From Hoplostethus atlanticus (taxonomy: Eukaryota; Chordata; Actinopteri; Trachichthyiformes; Trachichthyidae), in NCBI GenBank assembly GCA_034670405.1, contig JAXDDX010000006.1:8406001-8470000 (forward strand): DNA of 64,000 nucleotides, written 5' to 3'. The position numbers and the translations under genes are program-made. A model generated the notes under the pieces. That model was not told the DNA's origin, ran no database searches, and saw only the letters and a program-made list of their open reading frames with translations. Each line of letters starts with the position of its first letter. Positions within the stretch are counted from its first letter, which is position 1. This document shows, one piece after another, positions 38,973 to 51,534 of this stretch.

Positions 38973-39639
38973 CTCTGCTCCCAGATTTTTGTTTTGGAGG
39001 CTGAATCCTGTGAGGCACTGCCAGCGGCACCCGGGCCCGCCGAGCGCTTCGCAAATATTTGAGCTCGGACGCAGCCAAGTTGACTTAGCCCGGAGGAGCA
39101 CGGTGTTCCCAGAGCTCCGATAGGACTGCCTGGACTCAAACTTGGGACTCTCGAGGCAGAGCGGCACTGTGCTCCTCTTGTGCCCCCGCCCTCCCCCTGC
39201 TCCATCTGGTGTCGGGGGAGTAATTCAAGGTGGGTTTCAAAACAGACAGGGCTGGGGCTGAGGAACAGACAGCCACATGAGACAGGGCTGTGGTTTTTCC
39301 CCACCATTAGAGAGAGACACTGGCGCAGGTCCTTTTGCTATCCTGAGTTTGGGATGCAGCAGCGTGTTGACTGGCAGAGATCAGAGGCGTCTGGCTTGCA
39401 GAGTAACTGAGGGATATATTAGCCTCCTTTTCAAACGCTGGTGCTGGACTGTAGCCACAATGTAGCCCAGATTTTTCCAGATCACCTTTTTCCCCAATAT
39501 AGGACCGTCGGCGGTGATGGAGTTACGCCCAGACTAGCATAACTCACCGGAATGGCTCTGCAGGCCGGTTCTGTTTAGTTGCATTAACTTCAGTGCAGGG
39601 TAATGTCATGTGGTTCACTAAAGAGCAGCACGCTGCAGT

Positions 39640-39790
39640 TTTCAGTGCAATGCAATACTGCGCAGTTCAGCTCAGTACAATTCAGTTCAGTTCAGTACGG
39701 CACAAGTGAGTTGAGTTGAGTTCAATTCAGCACTGCACAGTTTATATTCATTCAGTTCAGTCTACTAAATTACAGTACTCAGATCAGTTG
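39640..39790. repeat. Degenerate 5-bp (CAGTT-type) repeat
   Basis: Repeated words TTCAGTTCAG, CAGTAC and GAGTTGAGTT cover about 150 bp with many substitutions, an old and diverged short tandem array. Confidence 0.6.
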
Positions 39791-41009
39791 AAAACCCTCT
39801 TGAGTTGGCGATCAGCAGTGGGAATGAAGTTGAGTGTTGCTGCCTTAACGTTATGTTGAAGGTATGGCAGCATTGTGCCTCGGGCAGACTCTGCTGCTTT
39901 TAGGTTCATTGTTGCAGCGTAGTGAGTTATTCTCCTTGTCAGTCGACTTTTGGGTGCATTTTGTTGTGGTGCAGAGGTCACAACAAAGTGGATCGTTTTG
40001 TTGTCTGCCTCTTATACATCAAAAGGTCTCAGCTTCATTATAGCATGTTATGATGCATGGCGAGGTGACAGGACCCCCATCCTGCTGAGACTCAACACTT
40101 GGATGATTAATTCCCATTTCAAGATAAAGGGGACAAATAAAGGTTTAATGAGTAAATATTTGAAACGGAAACACAAACATTTCCTGTTATCGGCTTTGGA
40201 TAGCAGTGGAGTGAAAAGTGAAGATCAGGCAAACACTTTTGATAGGATGACAGAGTGGACGCCTCCTGGAAGAATAGACAAAATATATGGCGGCAAAGTC
40301 TTCACAACAATAATAAGGCAGAGCGAGCAGAGCTGAGAGAATGAAATTCCATGAATTCCTTTGAAGGGGGTTTGATTTTCTCAGAAAACTAAATCCACCT
40401 CGCTCGCTGTGTAGGTTAAATAGTAGATGTTTGCTGTCCAAGGGAAATTCCCATAGTCGACTGGAACCCTGTTGTTTCCATGAGAAAGAGGAAACCAGGC
40501 CTGCACAGATACAGCAGCATGCTACAGCCCAAAGGCCCATGTGAGCTGGAGGTCACCCAACTGAGACAAGTCCTGACAGTGAGAGATCTGCTGGACGACC
40601 AGTACGACTACCCAGGAAGCGAAGGAAATGTTTCCCTTCTTCTCTTTCCTCCTCTGTTTCCCTCACCGCTGAGCAGAGTGTCTCACCAGGACAGGGATAC
40701 ACTGTACGGCGAAATACGTCAGTCGGTCACAAATTAATGTCTCGCTCACTCACTCAGACATTAATTTCTCAACAGACGTCGAGTCTACCCGTGTCGTGCA
40801 TTTTTACCATTTAGCTTTTCCTGGCTTTTTCCAGTAATGGCTGTTTGACTTGTCATGTCTGATTTAAGGAGAAGGTGGTGAAGTTTGGCTGTGGGCTGAG
40901 TCACATGTTCCACTTGTCCATCTCCAGTTCACTGGTAGCCTCAAGATGAACTCTCATTTCTTCCTGTAACATTTTCCCATGTTTTATGCAACACCTCCAT
41001 CTTAATCCT

Positions 41010-41160
41010 GTCCTCCTCTCCTCTCCTCCCTTATCCTCTCCTCTCCTCTCCTCTTCTCCCTTATCCTCTCCTCTCCTCTCCCCCCCCTTCTCTCCTCTCC
41101 CCTCCTCTCTTCTCCTCTCCTCTCCTCCCTTATCCTCTCCTCTCCTCTCCTCTCCTCTCC
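41010..41160. repeat. (CTCCT)n pyrimidine tract
   Basis: A roughly 150-bp pure pyrimidine strand built from CTCCT pentamers, with CTTATCC interruptions recurring at irregular spacing. It is a potential triplex-forming sequence. Confidence 0.9.
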
Positions 41161-41918
41161 ATTATCACGACCCCTGCTGAGGATATGATATATGACAGGT
41201 GATCCTCATTTCTCATCAGAGTATCCTCTTCAACATATCACTTTTTATTTCTTCATCTCAACATTGACATTTTTCTCCTGCTTTGATAGATTTATCAAAA
41301 GACCTAAAATAAAACGATTATGAGGCCACTCCATCATTTCCCATATATAAAAGCATGTAGAGACTGCATGTTTCAAAATGCAGTAGTCATGGCTTTACAA
41401 TATGTCACTGAATCCATAAATAAATTCATTTTATTTTGCAATATGTCAAATCTCATCACGCATCCCAGCATCTACCTCTTCAAGATGCCTTTTTGCCTTT
41501 TGCCAGACCTTCCTTTATAATAAAAATATTCAGGATTGATGCGCCCTGCTAAAAAACTTATAAAAATAATGTGTGTTATTAACATCTATGTTCTGACTAT
41601 GTTCTCTTAATATTATCAGAGGTTTACAATAAGCCACACATGAGAAATCATCTGACAGTATGTGTATTCTATTGGAGGATATTCTTCGGGGCATGAGGCA
41701 TGTGTCGAGCAGTTTCCCTCAAGACATATTATAGTGGTTGAACTAGAGGTTGTACAACCTCAACTGAATTTTAAGCACTCGATACGAGCGTATCGACACA
41801 GTTTATTATCAGCCTTTAAAGTTTGACATTAGCAAACTTTCATTAATTGTCCTTCATTGCAATTTAATTTTTTAATAAAACCTCACAAGGCCGTCGAACC
41901 ATTAGGCCTATTACCCAC

Positions 41919-41921
<3 letters not shown>

Positions 41922-41983
<62 letters not shown>
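41922..41983. repeat. (CA)30 microsatellite
   Basis: About 61 bp of pure CA, among the longest dinucleotide tracts in the window. Confidence 0.95.
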
Positions 41984-41987
<4 letters not shown>

Positions 41988-43229
41988 CTCTGTCCGGCTC
42001 CATGTTGGTTAGTGTGTAATTAGAGGTAGCTTCATTTGCATTTTTAATTAAACAGTGCGTAATGGGGATACGGGCCCAAACAGCCTCTTGGTGTGGTATT
42101 TAATGGCGTGCAGGCAATCGGAGAGATGGCTGTTAATTACATACACACAGTTTGATTGCTTTCTGCTTTCTAATGAATTGTCTGCCAGGATAAATGGCTT
42201 CGGTCTAATGGAAGCGGTCCCGGTGAACCCAGAGGAACGCCCACTTTAAAAGCAGAAAAAAGTCAAAGTTGACTCCCCTCCATTAGTGAGAGAGCATCTC
42301 GATATTTACCGGGGTTACATTAGCACGCTGGTTACACAACACCGTTTAGCATGCTGAGGTTAGTGTTTACTTTTAAGTTGTTGATAACTGTCAGACGATA
42401 CCTTGAAAGGACAACAAGTTTGTACAATACCAGAAAGCTTGTGTAAATGGCTGTGTATCATTTCATCTATACAAGGGGCATCACTCGCACTCAGCGTCTA
42501 GACACTGAAATATCAAGCTCCGCACTTCTCGCGTCCAGCTGCACAAACCTCAACTATCGCCCTGAAATTTCTCATAACCTTGTTGGGCGTCCTGGGAACG
42601 AGCAGGTTCCCAGGACGCCCAGCTCATCTCCCACGAGCCTTTGTGGGTGAAAATGACATTGAAAGCAGAATAAAGGCCTTGTGGGTTGCTGTGGGTCGCT
42701 GGTGACTTGGGAGCTCTCTGTGAGATGGAACATGTTTTCTTCACTGAAAGCCTGTTATTTTTTTTCTCCATTTCCAGAATACGGCGAATCGTTCAATTAT
42801 GTGATTGAGGAGATTATTATTAAAGGCAAGTTGACCTGACAAGGACACACACACACACATATATATATACACACACAAGAGTACATCCTGTTCAGACACA
42901 CACACATACACACACACACCATTCACAGTGGTTGGGTCAGGATGGTCTGACACACAGGATGTTGTGGTGTGTGAACACATTGAGCACTGTGAGTGGTCCA
43001 TATTCAACAGCTGTGTGCACATACACACACTCATACACACACACACACACACTCATACACACATCCACACATTGCCCTCCACATTGAATAGCAAGGTAAC
43101 ATTAAGAGGACCTTGAGTGTCTCTAAAATAGCCTGCAGTCTGCAAAGCTCGCTTCCGTTCTTTAGCCTCCTCCGTCATTGTTTCTCCCTCAGAAACAAGT
43201 ACGAGCTGCATTCACACACTCACAGATGG

Positions 43230-43261
<32 letters not shown>

Positions 43262-46200
43262 GTACTGGGACTTACAACAAGCGTATCCCTCTGCTCTTGT
43301 TAAAAATGCATGAGTGCTGGCATCCCATTTGGATACATGAAAGAGAGTGGCAAGGCAAGGAGAGAGAGAGAGGCACAGAGGTATGGTGACATACTAGAGA
43401 GAAACATCAAGCCAAAACATCCTCTTGAATACCTCTAGAGAGGTGAAGGGGGGAGTGACATGAAATTATGACCATGGAGAAAAGAAAGTCTTAGTGGCTC
43501 AATCAAAAGAAGGGCAAGAAAAAGAGATGCAATTACCAATAACAAGTGCGACAGGTGGAGAACGCCCTCATCAGCCATCGCCATGGTGAATCTCTGTCGT
43601 TAGGGAGTGTTTGAGTGAGGCAGCCAATCAGGACGTGACGTTGATTACTAGGATCAAGGAATTATAAATGAACCCCGGTGCAGGTTTCAAGCTGAGCAGT
43701 TGAACCGTCGCTATCCACGCGAAACCCACGGAGGATTTGAGTTCAAACGTGATGCGATATCGCCCTTAAAGGATTACATCGGCTTTTCAGCTCTTTCATC
43801 GACTCACTTGGTGTGTGACAGGATGACTGGTGGCAGTTCCATCCCTGTGTGTTGAGGGGTTTTTAAGCTCAGTACAATATAAGCGAGCACTTTAGTACGC
43901 TGTGAAAGTGCGACGATCAGTATGAAGAACTGTGAAGTGCACTGTTTCAAAAGCAGCGTAGTGCACCGACTGCTGAACACAGAGACAAAACTGCTACTAG
44001 TGGTCTCATCATGGCAAGTTGATCGCAGTTTTTTTCTCCAAAGAGCCGGTGTACTCTGTGGCTGAGAAAGGACCCGAGCCATACATCTCTATTGTAGGAA
44101 CACTTTCTATAAAAACTGTCTCTGATGAAAAATCATACTTGAAGTTGCCCTCTTGATCTGTTTAATATTTATTCTCACTCCTACGTGGTTTTCCACTGGA
44201 AATCCAATAACGTCAGCCTTGTGTAAGCCAGACAGCCATGCCGAATTGGATTTGTCATACTGTATATACAGTATCTAGCCATCTGGGTCCTCAGGATCAG
44301 CGCCTCATATAAACTTTTTCTCTTTAGTTGCACTCGCTGCCAGTCTCCCCAAGGCGCTGAGCAGTGGCAGGTCTCTGCTGACAAACATACAGACAGTGCA
44401 GTCCAGACAGGAAAGAACCATTGGCTAGCGCTCGTGTCTGCTCTGACATGTGGTTGGCTGGCTGGCTGGCCGGCTGGCTCGGCGATGGACCCTGCAGCTT
44501 GTAAAAGACATGCCTTGGCCCACGCCTCGGTTTGCACAGCCTCCGAGCACGTTTCCTACTTCTGGGTTGCCAAGGTAACCCCAGGGCTGGAAGAAAAAAC
44601 ATCCCACTTACTGTCTACACAGCTGAAGAGGGAGAGAGGGACAGAGAGAGAGAGAAAGCAGACCAGCCCAAGTATGCCATGATTTAAGACCAATGTAAAA
44701 AGGTACAGTAAGTGTGTTTATGACAGCGGTATGTGGCACTGTTTATTTCCAGTCCAGCTGTGCTATGGTTTTTAATTGTCCCTCTTCCAGCGCTGTGAAA
44801 CCACGGACGCTTCTCGTAAACTGCCCGAGTTTATACTCTTGAAGGCGCACCTGTAGAGCACGCCGTGAATGGCGCTCTTTCTTAACATGAAAAGCCACAC
44901 ACGGTGAGAGAAGGCAACACGAGGTGCCTAAACTGCAAGAGCGAGAAATGTTGACATGCTTGTCGTCTTCGAATTGAATCGTACTTGGGTGAAAAGCAGA
45001 GAGACTTTCTATCTGTAAGTGGGCTGGATGCGGATTCTGTGTAGGATCCAAAAATTGAGACGAATTCCTTTTCTGTTCCGCTCTAAACATCAACATGTCC
45101 TTTTATAGTCACAAAAACACAATCATTACTCAAAAAAAATCATTGCTATTTGTCATGTGGATTTTTTTCCAACAAGCTATAAGTTACTAAACAGACTGAA
45201 AGTGTAATCAGACACCAAGTGGGAAATCTGGAAATCTGGCGTGGTCTGATATTTATATATCGACTGAAACCCCAGAGGGATGAGGAAAGGTGCCGATAAC
45301 GTTGAGTTGGCGTTCTCCGTGAATTGTAAATGACAAGAGTAGCTCATGTGATCCTGCCACCTCTTATTTCTCACCACATTGATTTACCGGAGTTCATATT
45401 ACCGGCAGCGTGCCGGGGGAGTTCAGAATCAATGAAAATTCAATTCCATTCAGAAAGCTGCAGCACTGTAAGCAAAGAGAAATCAGATGAGCTTCATTTC
45501 CACTGAGAATAAAGGATGGGGGAAAGGAAAGGGGTTCTAGGTGGTTTTATCACTGCCTCCATGTCTCTGCCACCTCTTCCAACAGGATATTATAAGTCAT
45601 CCAAAAATGTATGCATGTGATTTGAAAATAATAAATCAAGTAAATCCTCCATTGAAGGACATCTACTATTTCGAATGGATTTGTATCCCTCCTGTGCATG
45701 CTATGTTATGAAAGCGTGTTAAGATGTTGAAAATACCCATTACTGAAAGAGTGTCAAAAGAAGGAAGAAACTAATTAGATAAAAGAAAGAAAAAAAAATC
45801 CATCTGGGTTGGATTCTGGCGACGCGATGCGCCGTAATTACTGAATGAGGAAACAGCTGTTCGGTCTTGAGCCTTCATCTCTTATTTCACCCAAATTGAA
45901 GATGTATTTTGACACACTTGGGAATTCACGAGCTGTTTTTGTACCACCTCAACAACAAGTGGAAAAAAAGGCAAAAGAGCCCCGGTGATTCGCAACTTTT
46001 AACACTTCAAAAAAACAAACACATGCCACCGTGTCAAAATGAGGCATCATTACTGTGTCTGTCATCCTCAAGCTGCAGTACTGGTAAAAAAACGACACTG
46101 TAAAACCTCCGCTACCGGGCTATTACTTGAGAGCAGGTGCTTATTGGGGGTTTCACGGTGCATAAACATCTATTTTGTGACAACATTCACATTTACCTCC

Positions 46201-47039
46201 CTGTGGTTGTTCATTACCTCAAGAGCTACTATTCCCATCCTGGCATTCAACACGACACACCGATCCAGTGATCTAAACATACAGTGACCTATTCTGGTGA
46301 TGCTCTGTGAGCTTGCTGAACCTGGTAGTGTTTTATTGATTGGAAACAGCTGCTCTATAATCGGAGCTAATTGGCAGAGAGGTGGTTTACGCTTGACAGT
46401 GTGTATCATGTTACCGTTAGGTTACAGATACCACAAAGATGCAGGGTTGGCTGCGCAGGATTTGAGTAGCGGTTACCTAAAGTTCCTCATCCAAAATCTC
46501 CAAGTTGTACTTTCAATTTTCAATAATTTCCTGGTGTCAATTTCGTCAGAGTGGATAACTCATTTTGGAACAAAACTGAAACTGAATGAGTTGTATCTTG
46601 ATCACCGGATGATAATCATGACCGACAACACTTGAAATATCTCGATCATTAGTAAATTCAGTGGTAGATAGAGTTCTTAGACTGCCTGGTGAAACAGAAG
46701 TCTCAGTTGGTGAGATTATTTCCTTCCAGATTGGACTCAGAAAAGAGAGACTTTAGATCACAGAGACTCAGGCAGGCGAAAGTTGGCAAATGCCACAGAT
46801 GCCTTCACACACCAGATCTGCCCGGAGACAGATGGACACAGGTCCTCCCTCTAACTCCTCTGAGGTTGGATTTAACACGGCCAGCTCCAATCTGACTGCT
46901 GATTTTCGTTGCTGTTTAAACATTGGGCCAAAAAAAAAATAAAAAATAGTCTTTTAAGATCAGATCAGTATCGCAGAAATTAAATGGCAAACACAGTCTA
47001 GCTGTCTAAACACTGCCTTCTAGAGATAATAACCTTGTA
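41984..47039. other. Intergenic sequence, no gene seen
   Basis: Contains CA tracts near 42845-42920, 43025-43060 and 43230-43256, one perfect hairpin (42.6 kb) and a GGCT-repeat patch at 44455-44480. The 42.00-42.25 kb stretch is low in repeats and rich in TTAATTA-type cores, a candidate conserved element. Confidence 0.55.
42584..42621. other. Perfect 16-bp hairpin
   Basis: The left arm TGGGCGTCCTGGGAAC (42584-42599) and the right arm (42606-42621) are exact reverse complements around a 6-nt loop, GAGCAG. The stem is GC-rich and would be stable as RNA or as extruded DNA. The flanks do not extend the pairing, so it is too short for a typical miRNA precursor. Confidence 0.85.
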
Positions 47040-47665
47040 AGATGAAACTTTAATGATTCCTGTGGGGAAACTGGGTCGTTGCAGCAGCACATATTAACAT
47101 GATACAGCAAATAGAAACAGAGTATAAAAAATAGAGCAAAGGAGGAACATATGAACATACGCAGCTGATTCAATTTCAACATTATGTACAGAAAAACATG
47201 GATGGATGGTGACGGGTGTCAGTGAAAATCCACCAGCACCTCCTTTGTCTTACTGATAGTGGGCTGCAGATGGTTCTCCTTGCACCACCCAATAAAGCTC
47301 TGCAGACACCTCTACTCCTGCTGATGCATCCCACAATAAAAGGAGTTATCGGAGAACTCCTGCTGGGTGGCATGACCCAGAGGTGGATCTGAAGTCAAAG
47401 ATGTACATAACTGAACAAGATAGGTAACAGTACAGACCCCCTCGGGCGGCGCTGCGCTCGGCAGCTCGTCGGTTAGAAAGTCCATAATCCAGGAAAGCAT
47501 GCCGTCGTCCACCTGTACTCCTGAGCTTCTCCCCGAGCGGGGGGTCTGGATGGTATTGAAAGCACCGGAGAAAATCAAAGGCGATCCTCACCGTGCTGCC
47601 AGGCCTCTCCAGGTGGGAATAACCCCCGTGGAGGAGGTACTGTGATGTGTCATCCATACATATGT
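47040..47665 (-). mobile_element. Decayed L2/Rex1-like LINE with reverse transcriptase remnant
   Basis: Reading the minus strand across frame changes gives pieces of a LINE reverse transcriptase: HLERPGSTVRIAFDFLRCF and GEKLRSTG in one frame, then FSGAFNTIQ, LSWIMDFLTDELP and FSDNSFY, then ISKTKEVLVDFH-like sequence. The order matches the fish L2/Rex1 RT core (ERPGSTVR, FSSAFNTIQP, LVSWIMDYLT, YSDDTAIVGC, TKELVVDFR). The catalytic DD is replaced in an FSDNS context. The 3' end (47041-47075) gives the AGTTTCCCCACAGGAATCATTAAAGT terminus on the minus strand. Only about 170 bp separate the RT piece from that end, so there is an internal deletion as well as several frameshifts. Clearly dead. Confidence 0.8.
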
Positions 47666-48109
47666 AGGCCTAGCTTTGCACATTGGAAGGGGCAACATAA
47701 AAAGGAAACCAAACAGTGTTAAGAATGTTTTTGATCTGGCGATATAATCACTCTTGAAATGGCCTCATGAGTGTGCTGTTACTTAGGTTAGCACTACAGA
47801 AAGATCACATCCTCTTTAATTGGCTCGTTTTTTTTTTTTTACATTTTCCCCCTCACTCATTGTTTCTTCATTCTTCACACTAATGAGGCCAGTGTCAGGT
47901 TCTCACTTCATATTTAACTTCTGAACCCAATTACTGCTTCTTTCACACTAATTAGCGCAGCGGAAACCGAAACAGTATAAACACCTGGGATGTCAGGCTG
48001 TGTCCCGTATTCTTCTAACAAACTGATAGAAGCAACGTTCAACCACAGTGGCTCTTCAAAACAACAGCTAACAGCAAACTAAAGCAGTAGCTAATTGGTG
48101 TACAGTCTC
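47666..48109. other. Intergenic sequence, no gene seen
   Basis: Mixed sequence with a T12 run near 47828; no gene or element recognised. Confidence 0.5.
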
Positions 48110-48847
48110 ATAGTATCACTAGCAAGGATAGAAGTAATGTTACATTTACTATCGTTACAGTAATTGAGTAGCTGTGTGTACTTTTTTGAGTATATTTGTA
48201 GTATCAGTAATTTCACTTTTTTCAGTATATTGTGACTTAACTGTTGTACTGTAAATCCCATCCATGACAGAGTGCAAGTTTTGCAGGCTGTACATAAACT
48301 TGCATCAGTATCTGTCAGATGGTGCATTACATCTGCATCAAACCTGCATGAGCATGTGGAGGAAACGTTGCATTACATTCTCAAATTGATCCATGACAGT
48401 AGCTTACTGTGACAGTATTATTGGTTTCATTTTGCCTGGTTGTTGTCTAGCTAGTTTACCAGCCTTGCTAGTTGGATAGTTAAATAAACATAAACATATA
48501 TACACACATAAATATAGTAGCATACTATTATCAATCGCAAATTGATGATAGTATAATTTTAAGAATCTTACTTTTTTATAACGTTTAACATCGTTTGTAA
48601 AACCATGTGCAATGGCAGCAACATTTATAGAAAGAAAACAATCATTGAAGTGGATAACGCACAGCAGATGGCCTTTTTATCACGAATGTTATGTTCTCAA
48701 TTTAAGGGCAACTCAGCAACTTTCACTGTTTAGTACATTTTAAATCAGCTACCTTTTTCCACCAGTCATTTTTATTAAGTTTTAGCAGCACTTTACTGTA
48801 TTTTACTGTACTTTAGCAGGATATTTTAGTACTCTTTCCACCCCTGA
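48110..48847 (-). mobile_element. Probable non-autonomous repeat with AAGAGTACTAAAAT-type end
   Basis: The right end read on the minus strand is CAGGGGTGGAAAGAGTACTA, followed by AAATATCCTGCTAAAGTACAG. The left part contains TACTTTTTTGAGTATATTTG and AGTAATTTCACTTTTTTCAG. These words resemble a family of fish repeats built on GTGG(A/G)AAGAGTACT...CAAGTACAGT. The left boundary is approximate and no coding sequence is present. Confidence 0.45.
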
Positions 48848-49610
48848 TCACCAGTATCACCAAAAGCTCATCCCTTCGGCTCTGTGATTCAGCACTGCGG
48901 ACCCTTACCCTGTCCAGCACTGTCAGCAGTCTGATGGGACGAAGTACTTCCAGTGAGGGGGGCTTTGTATTGTTTGCATTCTCTATTACTTCCTCCCCGA
49001 GGACAGAACAAAAGGAAGTTGGTCTTCTTCCTGTTCAGGGGCCTCGGCTGTCTGGGCCTTCGTTTATATTTATCACCTCTCAGAGTAGTGATTTAGCATC
49101 ACGCACCAACTCCCTGGGACCCTTTCGGTCATTACAGTCTGAACCACAAAACTGGTCCTAAATCAGCAGGCAGCAATTCTGAGGCGCGTTTGTAAACACC
49201 AGGCTTGACGTTACAGTGACTCGAAGTTACAGTGGTTTCAGTGTGCTCGCCCCAGCCCTCAGGGTCGGAGGAGAATGAATGATATAACCCTCTGTCAGCA
49301 GCGGAGGGAGGGTACGTCAACATGTGGTTACGCACCTGTAATAACACGCTGTCCACCATTTATATACACTGTCATACACCTGCGAGCCGCAGTCTGGCCA
49401 AGTCAGCTTTTTTATTTGCTTGCATAGCCTTACTTTTCTGTGCTTCCCTCTGTGGCCTACAGACAGTGTATTCATGTCCGCAGAAAAATGTAATCTAGAG
49501 CTGATCCCGTGTGTGCAGGAGTTTATTGTTTTTCTATGGCCATGGATCTTCAGGGGCGACTAATTCCCTGCACCACAAAAGAGAGAGCAGCGGCGTGCGT
49601 GTTATTCTCC
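48848..49610. other. Intergenic sequence, no gene seen
   Basis: Unique-looking sequence with ORFs under 80 codons and no recognisable domain. Confidence 0.5.
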
Positions 49611-49898
49611 ACACTGTAAATTGACTGTAAATTTACAGTAAATTACTGGCTACTAGTTGCATTACTTTCACAGTAATTTACCTTAAATATTTCACAGTAA
49701 ATTACAATAAAACTACAACTGTATACTGTAACTTCACAGCTGCCATGCCCATGGAATTACTGTGATACAGCAGTATGTAGCTGTGGAATTACAGTATCTT
49801 GCTGTACATAAATTACAATAATTGCCTGTATTTTTAGATTTTTGCTGTAATAGTAATGCAATTCAGTAGCCAGTAATTTACTGTAAATTTACACTTTA
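49611..49898. mobile_element. MITE with about 45-bp terminal inverted repeats
   Basis: The left arm TGTAAATTTACAGTAAATTA continues to CTGGCTACTAGTTGCATTA (to about 49664) and is matched in inverted orientation by 49854-49893 with about three differences. The interior is packed with TACTGTA/ACAGTAA words and has no ORF. The size of about 290 bp and the long inverted repeats fit a MITE or a foldback element. A target-site duplication was not resolved. Confidence 0.7.
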
Positions 49899-51209
49899 AA
49901 TAATACTGTAAAATATTGTAAATTTGACTTGTTAACTGTGATTTTACCACACCTACACATCTCTTTCTTTACAGACAGCGTATTGCCATACAGTCAGACA
50001 TGTGACCAATCGAAACTACTGGAAATCACTGGAATTACTAAACATAAGAGAATAAATAAACAATATTTGATGAACTCCAACTTGGTGCTGAATCCTCAGC
50101 GTAACATTACAATCATGAAACATCCACGACACTCCCGTGTAACTGCACTATATATTGCTCTGTCAAGGATTCTTTATTATTACAATCAGACAAATCCCTC
50201 TGGATGATATATGTATACAAACTCCCTCCTTTGCTTAATAATGCTCGCCCAACCCCAAGCCATTCTTACCACAGGGGGGGAAAAAAATCAAGCGATGGAT
50301 GATGTAGTGCGGACCTCACGGATTGTGTGTAATAACATATGAGGTGACGGAGGAAACTCGCGCAGGCACAATTACCTTGCCCTCGCTCACTCTGGGTGGG
50401 ACGCAGTCTATGATCACCATAAATCCATCAGCACCTCCAGCATTCCAACGCCAAAATGATCAAAGGCTCAGGGGGGTTGATGGGAACGCATGCTAGGAAA
50501 AAACGGAGAAAGTGAAGGAAAAGGGGGACTTCCCGAATCAGATGAAACACATGCTTTTGATTGTCTCTCTCTATCTCCTTTCCTTTCTCATCTCTCTCTC
50601 TCTCTCTCTTTCTCTCAAACGTCCCATAAACTCCACCAAATCTGTAGAACGAATGCAAGTAAAATCATTTTGACAAGACGGATGAGGTCGTACACCACCT
50701 GGCACAGCTTAAGAAACTATACGTCAACTTGAATGAACATTACATCTTCAAAAAGGAGACAAATAAAATGGTGTAGTAATTTATTTAGGTACTGCTGTTG
50801 GAGCAGAGGAAGGTATCTGGCTCCTTCAATAGGCCTCAATAACGAGCTGGATGAAAATCGATACCCCCGTCTCTGATTCGGTGTGTGTGTTTGGGTTATA
50901 ATTAGCCTGTAAAGCACTTTTGTAGTGGTTTAGGTGGCTGAGAACACACAGTCTGTGTCTTAAAACACAATAAAACGCCCATATTAAAAAAAGCAGTTTA
51001 AAACTGAACCAGATAAATATTTCTACAAAATGTTCATTATTTTGCCATGTAGTTTATCTCCCTCCTTTCTCTGCCCACTAAAAGGGCCTTGGTGGTTGCA
51101 AGTGGTTATAATTGCACATCTGGTAGCAGTTAGGGCTGCGTACTTGGCACCACCGAGGTTTCTGCCGCTCGGGGAGAGCAGCAGCACGTTCCAAGAGCAG
51201 CCGGAGCTC

Positions 51210-51217
51210 GCTCTCTC

Positions 51218-51253
<36 letters not shown>
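51210..51253. repeat. (CT)n microsatellite
   Basis: About 44 bp of CT with one G interruption at the middle. Confidence 0.95.
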
Positions 51254-51475
51254 GCCATCTCCTGAATAGAAACAAAAGGCCCGTTTGACTCCCAACACCC
51301 TGACCATTGGTCTTCATGGCAGGGAGGAGTGAGAGGAGAGAGATGGAGAGAGGGAAGTTCTCTGACATTCCCCCTTATAGTCCTTCTTTTATTTCTTTTC
51401 TGAGTCCTTGCACGCTGTGGACTGCCAAAGCGCGTCAGATGGATAATGGGAATAAAAGTGGGAGGCAGGAACAAC

Positions 51476-51486
51476 GAGAGAGAGAG

Positions 51487-51530
<44 letters not shown>
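51476..51530. repeat. (GA)n microsatellite
   Basis: About 55 bp of GA with one C interruption. Together with the CT tract 220 bp upstream it forms an inverted pair of imperfect arms. Confidence 0.95.

Positions 51531-51534
<4 letters not shown>

Larger units (their letters stand above)
36129..41921. other. Intergenic sequence rich in simple repeats
   Basis: Holds many microsatellites (listed separately) and a degenerate CAGTT-type repeat at 39.65-39.79 kb. A GC-rich patch at 38.93-39.20 kb has a CCT-rich strand and the CpG-bearing words CCCGGGCCCGCCGAGCGC. No exon was recognised. Confidence 0.55.

Noticed and set aside
38740..39307. Gly/Glu/Arg-rich minus-strand ORFs
   Set aside because: Created by the CCT/AGG tract; the frames differ in the flanks and resemble no protein.
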